The notes below the pieces were generated by a model. The model did not search any database, was not told the DNA's origin, and was given only the letters and a program-made list of their open reading frames with translations. From an uncultured Lachnospiraceae bacterium (lineage in GTDB: Bacteria; Bacillota; Clostridia; Lachnospirales; Lachnospiraceae), in the NCBI GenBank assembly GCA_905209075.1, contig CAJLRL010000011.1:10376-74375 (forward strand): DNA of 64,000 nt, in the 5' to 3' direction. Below are positions 28,601 to 37,579 of this stretch, one piece after another; the first letter of the stretch is position 1, and each line of letters opens with the position of its first letter. Both the position numbers and the translations under genes were made by a program.

Positions 28601-31600
28601 CACGATGCTGTATGCTTCCGGATCAGGCACACTTTCTGTGCCGTATGACACATAGACAACAGGCTCTTTTGTGTTGATCCTGAATTTATTGTCATTATCA
28701 AGGTGTACCATTGTCTCATTATCAGCCTCGTCAGTGACTTTTACATATACATCTATCCAGTCATCATTTACGAGATCTTTTGGGACTGTGATAGTTTTAT
28801 TTATCTTATCATTTGTTCCTGCTTTGTCTTTTCCTTCAGGAAAGATCTCTTTCCATCCGTAAGCGTCTGTTTCTCCTGTTACTATTTTATAGCTTATTGA
28901 TTTTACTCCTGAAAGGCTGTCCGATGCCGTGATGTCAACATCCACATCTTTGTTGAAGTAATTGTTTGTTTTTCCCTCTTTTGTCTTTTTATTCAATGAA
29001 ACCCCTGCATCCGGTTTCGTTGTGTCAACATTTACCTTTGAGTTTATCTGATTTACGTTTCCTGCAATGTCATAAACTAAAACCTTTAATGTAAGATCCT
29101 TATAGTCATAAAGATGGTCTTCCACCATTGGGATCTCGATCTTTCCTGTGGCAGACATCGCGCCTTCCTTAAAGCCTTCAAAGCTTACCGCCTGGTCTTC
29201 TTTTCCTATGACACTTCCGCTGCCATCTGTTATCGTGTATACAGCATTCTTTATCCCGCTTCCTGCATCTGATACATCAAGTGTGAACACGACTTTCTGG
29301 TTGTGCCATCCGTCTTTGTTTTCACTGCTGTCTCCTGTAAGTTCTGCATCCGGTTTTGTCGTATCTACTTTTATTGTCTTTGAGGCTGTCCGGATATTTC
29401 CCGCTGCATCCTGCGTTGTTGTTGTTACGGCAAGTGCCCCACAGTCATACATCGGGCTGTCTGATTTTTTTATCACTATCGTACCTTGTACATTTTTGTT
29501 TCCCTTTTTGAAATCCTTAAGCTCTACAGGCCTGTCCGCACCACCTATTATTGTTCCGTCCGGTGCTGTGATGGTATATGTGACGGATTCAATTCCGCTT
29601 GTCGCATCATATGCTGTTGTCTTAAATGTGATGTCATCATTGTACCATCCGGCATCATTTGCCTCTGTTTCTGTTTCAATGTCCGCATCCGGTTCTGTCG
29701 TATCTATGCTTGTGTTCTTTACGATCTCTGTCGTATTGTCTGCCATGTCCGTTATGCACACTGTGATGACAAGGTCGCTACAGTCAAATCTGTGGTCTTC
29801 TGCCGGAAGAACGATCTTTCCTGCCGCGCTGTTTTTTCCGGCTGCAAATCCCTCATCATAAACGATTTCTTCATTTTCTGCCAGAAGCTCATCATCATCG
29901 CTGTTTTTTACTGAATATGTGATCCTTCTGATACCTGATGTCCCGTCATATGCTGTTACCTTGTATGTCTTGTCTTCTGTTATCCACTCTGCTTCTGATG
30001 TATCCTCCACTTTTCCATCTGGTGCTTTTGTATCAAGTTTTACCGGTATGCTCCTTGTTTCCGATAAGTTTCCTGACATATCCTCCGCCGTGACGTTTAC
30101 TGTCAGGCTTCCATCATTGGCATTGTCTTCCCCTGCCTGTATAGTGAAGTCTCCTGATACATCACATGAGTTTCCATCGTTTAATGTAAGCACACATTCA
30201 TCTTCTTTAAATGTCTTCGTTCCGCATGTGACTGTGTAACGTATTTTCTTAATTCCAGAAAGGTTATCAGATGCAGACACATTTATCTTTACATCTGACC
30301 GGTTCCACATGTCATCGTTTGGCTTTGTCTCATCAGATATGCTTACATTTTCTACTACAGGTACAGTCTCATCATACACAACTCCGTCCGAACTTATATA
30401 CTTTGTGTTGTCGCAGTTATCTGTTATTTTTACATATATGATAAATTTCCTGTCTTCCGCCGGGATCTGGCTTTTAAATGTGCCATCATCCCCGGTCTCA
30501 AGTTCATTCCACTTCCTGTCTGCCGATGCAAGCTCTGTATCACTCAAGACTGTATCCGAATAAATGTATCCGGCATATTTTACTCCGCTTAACGGGTCGC
30601 CTGCCGAACCTTCTATGTATGTGATCATATTTGAGTATACTGTATATGAAAGTTTTCCTTCTGTAAGTGCCCAGTCTTCCCATCTCCCAAAAAACACGCT
30701 CTCTCCGCTTTTTTTGTATCCTTTGAGTGAGAAATTTCCTGATGGGATCTCATTGTCTAAAAGGAAGGTAAGGCTTCTGCCGCCATTTACTTTGATGTCT
30801 GAAACCGTATTGGCATTTCCTGCCTTGTCTTCTGCTATGGCATAAATATAGTATGTGTGGCCGCAGTCAAAGCTTACGTCTATTGAATCATTATCCCACT
30901 CTCCGATCGTGACTCCGTCCAGTTTTTTATCTTTCTTTGTTATATCTGTTTCTTTTCCGCCATCTCTGCTTACAAAGATCTTTACCTTTTCCGGATCAAA
31001 GTTTGCGTCATCCACAGCTATCTGCACTGTTTTTGCCCTGTTGTAATAATCCGTTGTTCCTGTGCTTGTGACAGGGGCAGTATCATTTCCCGGATCATCT
31101 CTGTCATAAAAAGCGACATTTACTTCTGGTGCGTCCGTGTCGATCGTGAATCTATGGTCTTCACTCAGACAGTTTGTATCAACATTTCCTGCCATATCTG
31201 TCACCATGACATAGACGTTTATCTTTTTTGTAAATCCTATTCCCTTATTTACAGTGATAGTTTTCTCAAAGCTTTCTGCCCCTGGTTTTTCGGAACTTCC
31301 TGCAAAGATCTCCACTGCATCGTCCCACTTCGGGGTTTCTTCCCCCTGCACAACAGCGTATTTAACAGACTGTAATCCCGAAAGTGAGTCCGCTGCGCTT
31401 ATATTGACCACTACATCTTTATTGAAAAAACGGATTTTTTCAGCGAGCGAAACCTTTGTTTTGCCTGCTTCTGTATCGTTTTTTATCGTAATAGGTGTTT
31501 CTGTTGTAACGCTGTGTCCTGTATTATCATAAACTGTTGCACTAAGCCTGAATCCATCTCCCTGGAATGTATCAGGGATTTTGATCGTTCCTTCTGACTT

Positions 31601-33058
31601 ATCATAATCATTAGCGTAATTAATCTCCTCATTATCTACGAGGACTTTTCCATCAGCATCAAAAAGCTGATACTTTATTGCACTGATTCCGGAACCTTCA
31701 TCATCCGCTGCTATGTTTACAGTTACTTCTCCTTTGTTCCATCCATTTTCATTCGGTCTGCTTCCATCTGCGAAATCAAAGCTGTTTATTTTTGGATTTT
31801 CACTGTCGTACTCAAATGATATCACAGCATCACCTGTCTCCACGGCGTCTGTAATCTTATCCCCGTCAAAGACACCTTTTCCTATCGTGACATTTATATC
31901 ATTATGCCCCTGCTTTAAGCAAAGATCCTCTGCACTTATCCCTTCACTGCTCCACTCTGAACCAGCATTGTCTTTAAGCTTTATTACATATCTGTTTCCG
32001 TCCTTGTTATCCTTACTTGGGACTATACCGGATATTTTCGTGTAGATCCTGCCCTCATTCTTAAATGTATCACCATCGATCGTCCAGTAGTGTGAGTAAT
32101 CGCTGTAGTCATATGGTACGATCTTTGTAGTGTAGGAAGTTTCGACTCCTTCATATTTATCTGTTGCTGGTGCCACAACCTTTACTGTGACCTCGCCGTA
32201 TGTATCTTTGGCTTTCCACTGTCCACTGGTTTCAAAACCTTTGAGCTTGTCAGCTAAGTCGGCGCTGTTTGCATCGTCAAAACTGTAGGTAATGGTTCCG
32301 TCATAGTCTGGATCATCGGAAGCATACGTTACCGTTCCATCCTGCTTTGTATAAATTTCAGCATCAGGGGTTCCACTTTTAACCACAAGATTATGTGAAT
32401 TTTTTTTGACTGTTACATCTTTACTGACCAGCTTATAAACTTTACCATTCGAAGTGCCATCCGGCTTCTTTAACTCTTTGCTCAGGCAGGCTGTAATCGT
32501 GGTATTACCGGCAGACTTAAGATTTAACACGCCATCTTTTATCTCTGCAACATCAGTATTTGACGATGAAATATCCTCTGAAAATCCATCTGGTTTTTTC
32601 GGCTCTGTGTATGTTTCAATGGCAAGTCCACTCTGCCTTAACTCTAGGGTGCTTGGTATATTGCTGAAATCGTATATGGAAAATGGATCTTTTATGAGGG
32701 TGACTTCCATATCATCCTTTACTTTTTTAGGGATGAAAGTAGTTTCATACTCAAGATATCCGGCATAGGATATTTTTAGGGTGTATGGGGTTGTTTCCTC
32801 CAAATTACTTGCCTTTACAACATTTTTTTCTAATTCGTAATTATAATCACATTTAATATTTTCACTACTAATCTCACTGTCATTGCTGAACAACTGTATC
32901 TTTAAATCTTTTTTATCTAAAGATTCTCCTATATTACTAGCAATGATAATCTGAATGTCTTTATTATCTGCTTCTACAGTTGTAAAATTAGTTGGCAATA
33001 TTGTAAACACCATCAATATCGCCAATAGAAACGATTTAACTCGTCTTTTCATTTTCAT
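25700..33058 (-). CDS. Giant Ig-like repeat surface protein with C-terminal membrane anchor
   Basis: The 2452-residue protein has a signal peptide (about 1-30), a PEGA-like beta unit near residues 35-95, and a long series of about 15-18 Ig-like repeats of 90-140 residues. Repeat boundaries are marked by 'IDTTKPDA', 'VNISASDxxSGIKSI' and 'VTDxAGN' segments; Asp-rich loops suggest calcium binding. The end has a membrane segment near residues 2410-2440 ('GVVGGGAAAAVGAPSVMLF') followed by a basic tail RRRKLIRLKKKVK, and no LPxTG sortase signal. It is probably an adhesin or extended surface stalk. It begins 15 bases after the wall-binding protein gene ends, so both form one operon. It accounts for 11.5% of the window. 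Confidence 0.85.
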   Translation of the reverse strand: MKMKRRVKSFLLAILMVFTILPTNFTTVEADNKDIQIIIASNIGESLDKKDLKIQLFSNDSEISSENIKCDYNYELEKNVVKASNLEETTPYTLKISYAGYLEYETTFIPKKVKDDMEVTLIKDPFSIYDFSNIPSTLELRQSGLAIETYTEPKKPDGFSEDISSSNTDVAEIKDGVLNLKSAGNTTITACLSKELKKPDGTSNGKVYKLVSKDVTVKKNSHNLVVKSGTPDAEIYTKQDGTVTYASDDPDYDGTITYSFDDANSADLADKLKGFETSGQWKAKDTYGEVTVKVVAPATDKYEGVETSYTTKIVPYDYSDYSHYWTIDGDTFKNEGRIYTKISGIVPSKDNKDGNRYVIKLKDNAGSEWSSEGISAEDLCLKQGHNDINVTIGKGVFDGDKITDAVETGDAVISFEYDSENPKINSFDFADGSRPNENGWNKGEVTVNIAADDEGSGISAIKYQLFDADGKVLVDNEEINYANDYDKSEGTIKIPDTFQGDGFRLSATVYDNTGHSVTTETPITIKNDTEAGKTKVSLAEKIRFFNKDVVVNISAADSLSGLQSVKYAVVQGEETPKWDDAVEIFAGSSEKPGAESFEKTITVNKGIGFTKKINVYVMVTDMAGNVDTNCLSEDHRFTIDTDAPEVNVAFYDRDDPGNDTAPVTSTGTTDYYNRAKTVQIAVDDANFDPEKVKIFVSRDGGKETDITKKDKKLDGVTIGEWDNDSIDVSFDCGHTYYIYAIAEDKAGNANTVSDIKVNGGRSLTFLLDNEIPSGNFSLKGYKKSGESVFFGRWEDWALTEGKLSYTVYSNMITYIEGSAGDPLSGVKYAGYIYSDTVLSDTELASADRKWNELETGDDGTFKSQIPAEDRKFIIYVKITDNCDNTKYISSDGVVYDETVPVVENVSISDETKPNDDMWNRSDVKINVSASDNLSGIKKIRYTVTCGTKTFKEDECVLTLNDGNSCDVSGDFTIQAGEDNANDGSLTVNVTAEDMSGNLSETRSIPVKLDTKAPDGKVEDTSEAEWITEDKTYKVTAYDGTSGIRRITYSVKNSDDDELLAENEEIVYDEGFAAGKNSAAGKIVLPAEDHRFDCSDLVITVCITDMADNTTEIVKNTSIDTTEPDADIETETEANDAGWYNDDITFKTTAYDATSGIESVTYTITAPDGTIIGGADRPVELKDFKKGNKNVQGTIVIKKSDSPMYDCGALAVTTTTQDAAGNIRTASKTIKVDTTKPDAELTGDSSENKDGWHNQKVVFTLDVSDAGSGIKNAVYTITDGSGSVIGKEDQAVSFEGFKEGAMSATGKIEIPMVEDHLYDYKDLTLKVLVYDIAGNVNQINSKVNVDTTKPDAGVSLNKKTKEGKTNNYFNKDVDVDITASDSLSGVKSISYKIVTGETDAYGWKEIFPEGKDKAGTNDKINKTITVPKDLVNDDWIDVYVKVTDEADNETMVHLDNDNKFRINTKEPVVYVSYGTESVPDPEAYSIVGKTEYYNTQRSATVTVKEYDTFFDPDKVQILVSEDGKEAVDVTKNTADGVSVGGWSTLGTGRDAEFSIPVFFKNDHKYKIDVKVTDLSDNVNDGFVIADKKSDSFIIDTVNPFGDIKYNGLSAGEDTVWKEAVTNKKYEISRFSKGKLTVSGKVGDSFSKVKSISYHVTENDGALTDMAGISSWKEITGVKSDGSYSVSIEKTDKNYMVYLKITDYSGNTSYISTNGVVTDTQMPKISVKIPDSDTGIYTSDVPVNISVSDDVQGGVSSGIKSVTYRVADLGETTQEGSLYEYTGTAKSISGLKKELSTGIVVNTAFNNSNDVQIQVTATDNAGNVYSTTNTLKIDITSPQIEVSYDNNDGDTSFGDGAYFKEARTATIKVTERNFDETKVLPVITSSEGGIPSLSGWSTSYGTGNGDDITHYATIYYGSDADYTFDVSMTDAAGNRNDGVSYGNSTAPDKFTIDKTIPVIAVTYDNNNAQNENYFKETRTATVTITEHNFESSRMQLTMSAADNGNAVETASISGWSDSGDTHTATITFAKDAVYTWAMSYTDKAGNKAEDLSNQNFCIDLTKPSVSISGITPGSANSSQGNIGFAVECMDTNFDTFTPVLSAVVYENGKFVKKTVEGNVTSIGNGQRVEYGNLEEDGMYSFTCSASDKAGNVYDTVNITDAQGNAKTLNLQAGDDLMDFSVNRNGSVFALDDYSMGVVNDHYIQEQTQDIVLVETNADPLVNYSILLNGTQLNEGTDYTVARSGQDESWNRYEYHIDRDLFEDEGEYNIVAQSEDKASSVAYSDLKNVNVDFIIDKTAPVFTVSGIEDGGNYRGTSRDVTLMPKDDGGKLGRVKVTILDSDGNEEEVVSDLSGDELTDYLSKNDGKIRFSIPEGINKQVAVLCADCSIGADGSTNVKAYSYKGITVSSNALILFFENKPLFYGVVGGGAAAAVGAPSVMLFRRRKLIRLKKKVK

Positions 33059-33073
33059 TACTCCTCATTTTCT

Positions 33074-35041
33074 TTAGAATTTAACTACTCCGTTTATAAC
33101 CTTATATCTTCCCCCATTATAATTAATATATCCTGTGTAATTCCATGCCACTTTTCCTTTGCTTACTGCAAACCAGTTTTTACCATATTTGCAAAGTGTT
33201 GTTTTATTGAAATTTACAACTCCGTTATTTATGTACCACCATGTTCCATTGTATTTGCATAGTGTATTCTTAAATCTTACTGCTCCATTCTCCACATAGA
33301 ACCAGTAACCATTGTACTTGCAAAGTCCTGTGGCATTAAAGTTTACCCGACCGCTGCTTACATACCACCAGCTTCCGTTGTATTTGCATAAGCCTGTGGC
33401 ATTAAAGTTTACTTTGCCTCCACTTACATACCACCATGAACCATTGTATTTACATAAGCCTGTAGCATTAAAGTTTACTTTACCTCCACTTACATACCAC
33501 CATGAGCCATTGTATTTACATAAACCTGTGGCATTAAAGTTTACTCGACCGCTGCTTACATACCACCATGAACCATTGTATTTGCATAAACCTGTGGCAT
33601 TAAAGTTTACTTTGCCTCCACTTATATACCACCAGCTTCCGTTATATTTACACAATCCATTTTTATTAAAGTTTAATTTTCCATTTTCAATGTACCACCA
33701 TGAACCATTATATTTATATAGAGTTGTTGCACTGTAATCTACTTTACCGTTATGAATGTAATACCATTCTCCGTTGTACTTACAGAGTGTTGTCTCATTA
33801 TTTGTTTTTCCACCATTTGTGTATACAAGGGAACCATTATTCATTGTCATGGATTCGGCTGTATCTACTTTTCCGTTCTTAATATTCCATGTTGAGCCAT
33901 TGTATTCGTATAACATATTTGCATTGTAATCTACGGTTCCATCTTTTACATAATATGTCGTTCCATCATAGCCACACAATCCTGTGTAGGAAGTATCTCT
34001 TAAACCATTTGTATAGTATAAAAGGCTATCTCCATCTTTTTCTAGACCTGTAAGATTAAAGACCATGGAATCCGGTAATGTATTGTTGCATACTAAATAT
34101 GTTCCATAATACTTAATTGAGGTAAGTCCAGCCTTAATTGAAGCGATCATTTTAGTTTCCCAAACCCCATTTATTTTTACACTGCTGCTTACTTTTGCAG
34201 CATGATAATTTATCTTAGAATTAATATGTATATATTTATTTCTATTACTATCATAATAGTAAAGTCTTAAATTATCATCATTTAAATTTTTCTCACTGAT
34301 ATCTCTCTCTATATCATCTACCTGATTCAATACTCCATCTCCATAAAGAGTATCATATGGTTTTCTGTCATCAGTATCATTACTGATAGTAAACATATAG
34401 CCATCTATTCCCATGTCAGAAAGATTATCTAATAATTCCTTATCTGTGTCATACTGCATTTTGAAACTATAATCCTCTTCTACTTTTTCAATCTTGTCAA
34501 AATACATTTCAAAAAATTTAAAGCTGCTATAATAACAAGTAACTATACCTAGACCTATATTTCTTTTCTTTAATTCTTCCACAATACTTTTTGGTATAGT
34601 AATGTGTTTATAACTCGTTGTTAATGCTACTATTGAATTTTCATCAATACATTCACAATTCAAAATACTCTCAAGTACTTCATCTGGATTTTTATCTGTT
34701 TCACTTTTATCAACAAATAAATGAGCTACTGTTCTTTCTTTTCCATTAACCTTTTCCTTGCAAATAAGATAGCCGTCTCCTTCTGCAAGCTTAGTTCTGT
34801 CTTTTCTATATGCATTGTATAATTCGTTTTGCGAATCATCATCAATCACAAAATCTATATCTTCATCAGACTTCGATTCCGCATATAACTCGTCTTGTTC
34901 TGTCTCACTTTCTGTGTTTACATCCACCCCCTGGCTTTCATCTGTCTGCTCCGCTGCATATGTTGTAACATTTCCGCTTGTCACAATCATTGTTCCAGCA
35001 AGCAGCATTGCTCCAAACTGCTTTACGATTTTGCTTTTCAT
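33074..35041 (-). CDS. Secreted protein with C-terminal cell-wall/glucan-binding-like tandem repeats
   Basis: The 655-residue protein has a signal peptide (about 1-29), an acidic linker, a unique domain (about 70-330) of unknown fold, and about 14 repeats of 22 residues from about residue 335 to the end. The unit is L-C-K-Y-N-G-x-W-W-Y-(V/I)-x-x-G-(K/R)-V-N-F-N-A-T-G, with the aromatic and Gly pattern of choline/glucan-binding repeats. Several central units are almost identical in DNA as well. It probably attaches non-covalently to wall or polysaccharide. AGGAGG precedes the ATG. It is the first gene of the operon with the giant Ig-like protein. Confidence 0.8.
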   Translation of the reverse strand: MKSKIVKQFGAMLLAGTMIVTSGNVTTYAAEQTDESQGVDVNTESETEQDELYAESKSDEDIDFVIDDDSQNELYNAYRKDRTKLAEGDGYLICKEKVNGKERTVAHLFVDKSETDKNPDEVLESILNCECIDENSIVALTTSYKHITIPKSIVEELKKRNIGLGIVTCYYSSFKFFEMYFDKIEKVEEDYSFKMQYDTDKELLDNLSDMGIDGYMFTISNDTDDRKPYDTLYGDGVLNQVDDIERDISEKNLNDDNLRLYYYDSNRNKYIHINSKINYHAAKVSSSVKINGVWETKMIASIKAGLTSIKYYGTYLVCNNTLPDSMVFNLTGLEKDGDSLLYYTNGLRDTSYTGLCGYDGTTYYVKDGTVDYNANMLYEYNGSTWNIKNGKVDTAESMTMNNGSLVYTNGGKTNNETTLCKYNGEWYYIHNGKVDYSATTLYKYNGSWWYIENGKLNFNKNGLCKYNGSWWYISGGKVNFNATGLCKYNGSWWYVSSGRVNFNATGLCKYNGSWWYVSGGKVNFNATGLCKYNGSWWYVSGGKVNFNATGLCKYNGSWWYVSSGRVNFNATGLCKYNGYWFYVENGAVRFKNTLCKYNGTWWYINNGVVNFNKTTLCKYGKNWFAVSKGKVAWNYTGYINYNGGRYKVINGVVKF

Positions 35042-35054
35042 AACATCCTCCTGA

Positions 35055-35103
35055 TTTATTTTTTTGAAACTATTTTATCGTCTGATCAGACCACATTTAT
35101 GTA
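35055..35103 (-). promoter_or_regulatory. Probable promoter and operator of the surface-protein operon
   Basis: On the minus strand GATAAAATAG gives a -10 (TAAAAT) about 35 bases before the start codon. A perfect 12-bp palindrome GTCTGATCAGAC (35080-35091) lies in the expected -35/-10 spacer, so a repressor could act there. No good -35 hexamer is visible, which fits a regulated promoter. The same -10 segment is repeated about 390 bases upstream. Confidence 0.5.
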
Positions 35104-35316
35104 ATATCTGATCTTATTCGATCAATCCAGTTAACATTGTACCATAATAAATCGCTTATGTTGGTAACATATTAAAATAATTACATTTTTATATATTCTC
35201 TATATTTTCATATTTAGATTCTTATATTTTTTGTACACTTTATACATTTTTTTCTGTTTCGTTAATGTATAGCTTTGTGTCTTTTAAATTTTATACTTCT
35301 GCCAATAAAGTATATT

Positions 35317-35434
35317 CATTCGGCTGCCGCGTGGTTCTGGCTGAGTGCATGCCTGCCGCAGATATTCGATTTTCAAACTATGAGAATAGCTGCGGCAGGC
35401 AGGTGCTCTGACAGAGCCACCCGGCTGACGAATG
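35317..35434. repeat. 118-bp imperfect palindrome
   Basis: Arms of about 52 bases are roughly 80% complementary. They start CATTCG (35317) and end CGAATG (35434), and contain a perfect 12-bp core stem TGCCTGCCGCAG (35350-35361) with CTGCGGCAGGCA (35390-35401) and TATTC/GAATA near the loop. It is much more GC-rich than its AT-rich surroundings, consistent with an inserted MITE-like element or a structured RNA. Confidence 0.65.
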
Positions 35435-35498
35435 CCACAGCCCTTTTATTTTTTAAACTATTTTATCGTCTGACGAATGCCTGCATAAATTTTTGCAT

Positions 35499-35532
35499 AA
35501 AAAAAGACAGCCTTTCGATCCGCTGTCTTTTT
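35499..35532. terminator. Rho-independent terminator in the surface-operon upstream region
   Basis: AAAAAAAGACAGC paired with GCTGTCTTTTT around CTTTCGATCC. It is bidirectional in appearance. It may end an unrecognised short transcript started in this region. Confidence 0.7.
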
Positions 35533-35694
35533 AGGAGAAGGTATTTTTACTATGGGGTATAGCAAAAACTATATAATGTATTGGGGGGTTTTTACGGTTA
35601 TTATAATATCATGTCATCACATATAAGTGTTCACAAAGTGTACAAGTTTTTAGTCTTTTTTCTGTACATATTGTACAGCACTTCTTTGCTATAC

Positions 35695-35738
35695 ACACAA
35701 TACGCTCTTGTAATATTGCACAATTACAAGAGCGTATA
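35695..35738 (-). terminator. Terminator after ftsH
   Basis: A perfect 15-bp stem ATACGCTCTTGTAAT (35700-35714) / ATTACAAGAGCGTAT (35723-35737) a few bases after the ftsH stop, followed by a T-rich stretch on the minus strand. Confidence 0.75.
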
Positions 35739-35742
35739 TTAA

Positions 35743-37563
35743 TTAATCATTAAAGAGAGCCTCAAACTCATCCTTTGATATTTTTTCTTTTTCAAGAAGA
35801 AGCGATGCACATTTGTCCAAAATGTCTCTGTGCTCATCTATCATCTTTTTTGCTTTTTCGTATGCATCATCTATTATACTCTTAACTTCTGCATCTATAG
35901 CTGACGCAATTCCCTCACTGTAACTCTTTGTGTGGGCAAGATCACGTCCAATAAATACTTCTTCATCATCATCCGCATAACAGATAAGTCCAATATTTTC
36001 TGACATACCATACTTTGTAACCATCTCTCTTGCAAGCTTCGTTGCCTGCTTGATATCCTGTGATGCACCTGTTGTAATATCATCAAATACAAGCTCCTCT
36101 GCAACACGTCCACCGAGATCAACTATGATTTCCTGTAGCATACGTCCTTTTGTATTAAACATTTCATCTCTCTCAGGAAGAGGCATTGTATAACCTGCTG
36201 CCCCCACTCCTGTAGGGATAATAGAAACCGTGTAAACCGGTCCGACATCCGGAAGAAGATGAAATAAAAGTGCATGTCCGGATTCGTGGTAAGCCGTGAT
36301 ACGTTTTTCTTTGTCAGATATGATGCGGCTTTTCTTTTCTGCTCCAATTCCAACTTTTACAAACGACTTCTTTATATCATCCTGTGTTATATATTCCCTG
36401 TTCTCTTTTGCCGCATGGATCGCAGCTTCGTTTAACAGATTCTCAAGGTCAGCTCCTGTAAACCCTGCTGTTGTCTGTGCTACCTGTTTTAAGTCAACAT
36501 CTTCTGCAAGAGGCTTTGCTTTTGCATGTACATTTAAGATTTCTTCTCTGCCTCCTACATCAGGTCTTCCAACTACTATCTTTCTGTCAAAACGTCCCGG
36601 ACGCATGATAGCAGGGTCAAGTATATCTACACGGTTTGTAGCTGCCATAACGATGATTCCTTCATTTACACCGAAACCATCCATCTCCACAAGCATCTGG
36701 TTTAAAGTCTGTTCTCTCTCATCATGACCGCCGCCCATTCCAGTTCCTCTTCGTCTTGCGACCGCATCAATCTCATCGATAAACACTATACATGGAGCAT
36801 TTTTCTTTGCATCCTCGAAAAGATCTCTCACTCGTGATGCACCTACTCCAACAAACATCTCTACAAAATCTGAACCTGAAATCGTAAAGAAAGGAACTCC
36901 AGCCTCTCCTGCAACTGCTTTTGCAAGAAGTGTTTTACCTGTTCCCGGAGGTCCTACCAGAAGCACTCCCTTAGGAATTCTTGCACCAAGCTTTGTGTAT
37001 TTCCCCGGTGCTTTTAAGAAATCAACTATTTCCTCGATTTCCTCTTTTTCCTCTTTAAGACCGGCTACGTTGTCAAATTTTACATGATTGTCTTCCTGTG
37101 TTGTAAGCCTTGCCCTGTTCTTTCCAAAATTCATCATTTTGCCGCCGCCATTCTGTGAAGCAGCATTATTGCTCATAATGACAAACAATATAAATACAGC
37201 ACCAAATACAAGAAGATATGGAAGTAATGTCATGATCCAGTTTTCTGCCGGCACGTCGGCAACTGTATAATCTGTGTATCCAGCATCTGTCATTGTATTT
37301 TCTATGTCGTTTACATCTGTCACATAAAGAACACTTGATGAACCATCCTTGTATGACACCTCGAGACTTCCGGTTGGAACTTCCCTGTTCTGGATAACTT
37401 TTACATTTTCAATCTTATCTGCTGATAAATCTTTTTCAAATTGCTGCTGCGTGTAGGAATTTGATGTTGAGCCTTCACTTAGCCAGTACCATATACATAC
37501 AATAGCTATAACTATTATCACGTATGCACCTATTCCACGCATTCCACCTTTTTTATTATTCAA
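35743..37563 (-). CDS. ftsH: ATP-dependent zinc metalloprotease FtsH
   Basis: The 606-residue protein has two membrane segments (about 12-28 and 105-128) flanking a small outer domain, an AAA+ module with Walker A 'VGPPGTGKT', Walker B 'IVFIDEIDA' and the second-region 'RPGRFDRK', and a zinc protease domain with HESGH and a downstream Glu/Asp ligand in 'LGGRVAEELVFDDITTGASQD'. It extracts and degrades membrane and some cytosolic proteins, including regulators of sporulation. It is the last gene of the spoIIE-tilS-hpt-ftsH run, 16 bases after hpt. Confidence 0.96.
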   Translation of the reverse strand: MNNKKGGMRGIGAYVIIVIAIVCIWYWLSEGSTSNSYTQQQFEKDLSADKIENVKVIQNREVPTGSLEVSYKDGSSSVLYVTDVNDIENTMTDAGYTDYTVADVPAENWIMTLLPYLLVFGAVFILFVIMSNNAASQNGGGKMMNFGKNRARLTTQEDNHVKFDNVAGLKEEKEEIEEIVDFLKAPGKYTKLGARIPKGVLLVGPPGTGKTLLAKAVAGEAGVPFFTISGSDFVEMFVGVGASRVRDLFEDAKKNAPCIVFIDEIDAVARRRGTGMGGGHDEREQTLNQMLVEMDGFGVNEGIIVMAATNRVDILDPAIMRPGRFDRKIVVGRPDVGGREEILNVHAKAKPLAEDVDLKQVAQTTAGFTGADLENLLNEAAIHAAKENREYITQDDIKKSFVKVGIGAEKKSRIISDKEKRITAYHESGHALLFHLLPDVGPVYTVSIIPTGVGAAGYTMPLPERDEMFNTKGRMLQEIIVDLGGRVAEELVFDDITTGASQDIKQATKLAREMVTKYGMSENIGLICYADDDEEVFIGRDLAHTKSYSEGIASAIDAEVKSIIDDAYEKAKKMIDEHRDILDKCASLLLEKEKISKDEFEALFND

Positions 37564-37579
37564 CTTGTTTCTCCTTTTC

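Larger units (their letters stand above)
35104..35742. other. Long noncoding region upstream of the surface-protein operon
   Basis: No gene with coding character was found in this interval. It holds an AT-rich stretch (35104-35315), a long imperfect palindrome (35317-35434), a second copy of the promoter-like segment (about 35446-35474, TTTAAACTATTTTATCGTCTGA-type, 28 bases nearly identical to 35055-35084), a terminator (35499-35532) and the ftsH terminator (35695-35738). The length is unusual for this compact genome and suggests regulatory or RNA content. Confidence 0.6.

Noticed and set aside
26592..32768. Many open frames of 60-237 codons on the plus strand opposite the giant surface-protein gene
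   Set aside because: They mirror the repeat structure and codon pattern of the long minus-strand gene, lack ribosome binding sites, and encode Ser/Phe/Val-rich sequence typical of antisense shadows.
33312..33737. Repetitive plus-strand frame (HKPVALKFTLPPLTYHHEPLY-like units) or CRISPR-like array
   Set aside because: It is the antisense reading of the 66-bp tandem repeats in the wall-binding protein gene. There are no unique spacers and the repeats are contiguous.
35055..35474. Invertible (phase-variable) promoter for the surface operon
   Set aside because: The two promoter-like copies are in direct orientation and the palindrome between them has a 28-base centre (35362-35389) that contains no promoter. 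No recombinase gene is near.
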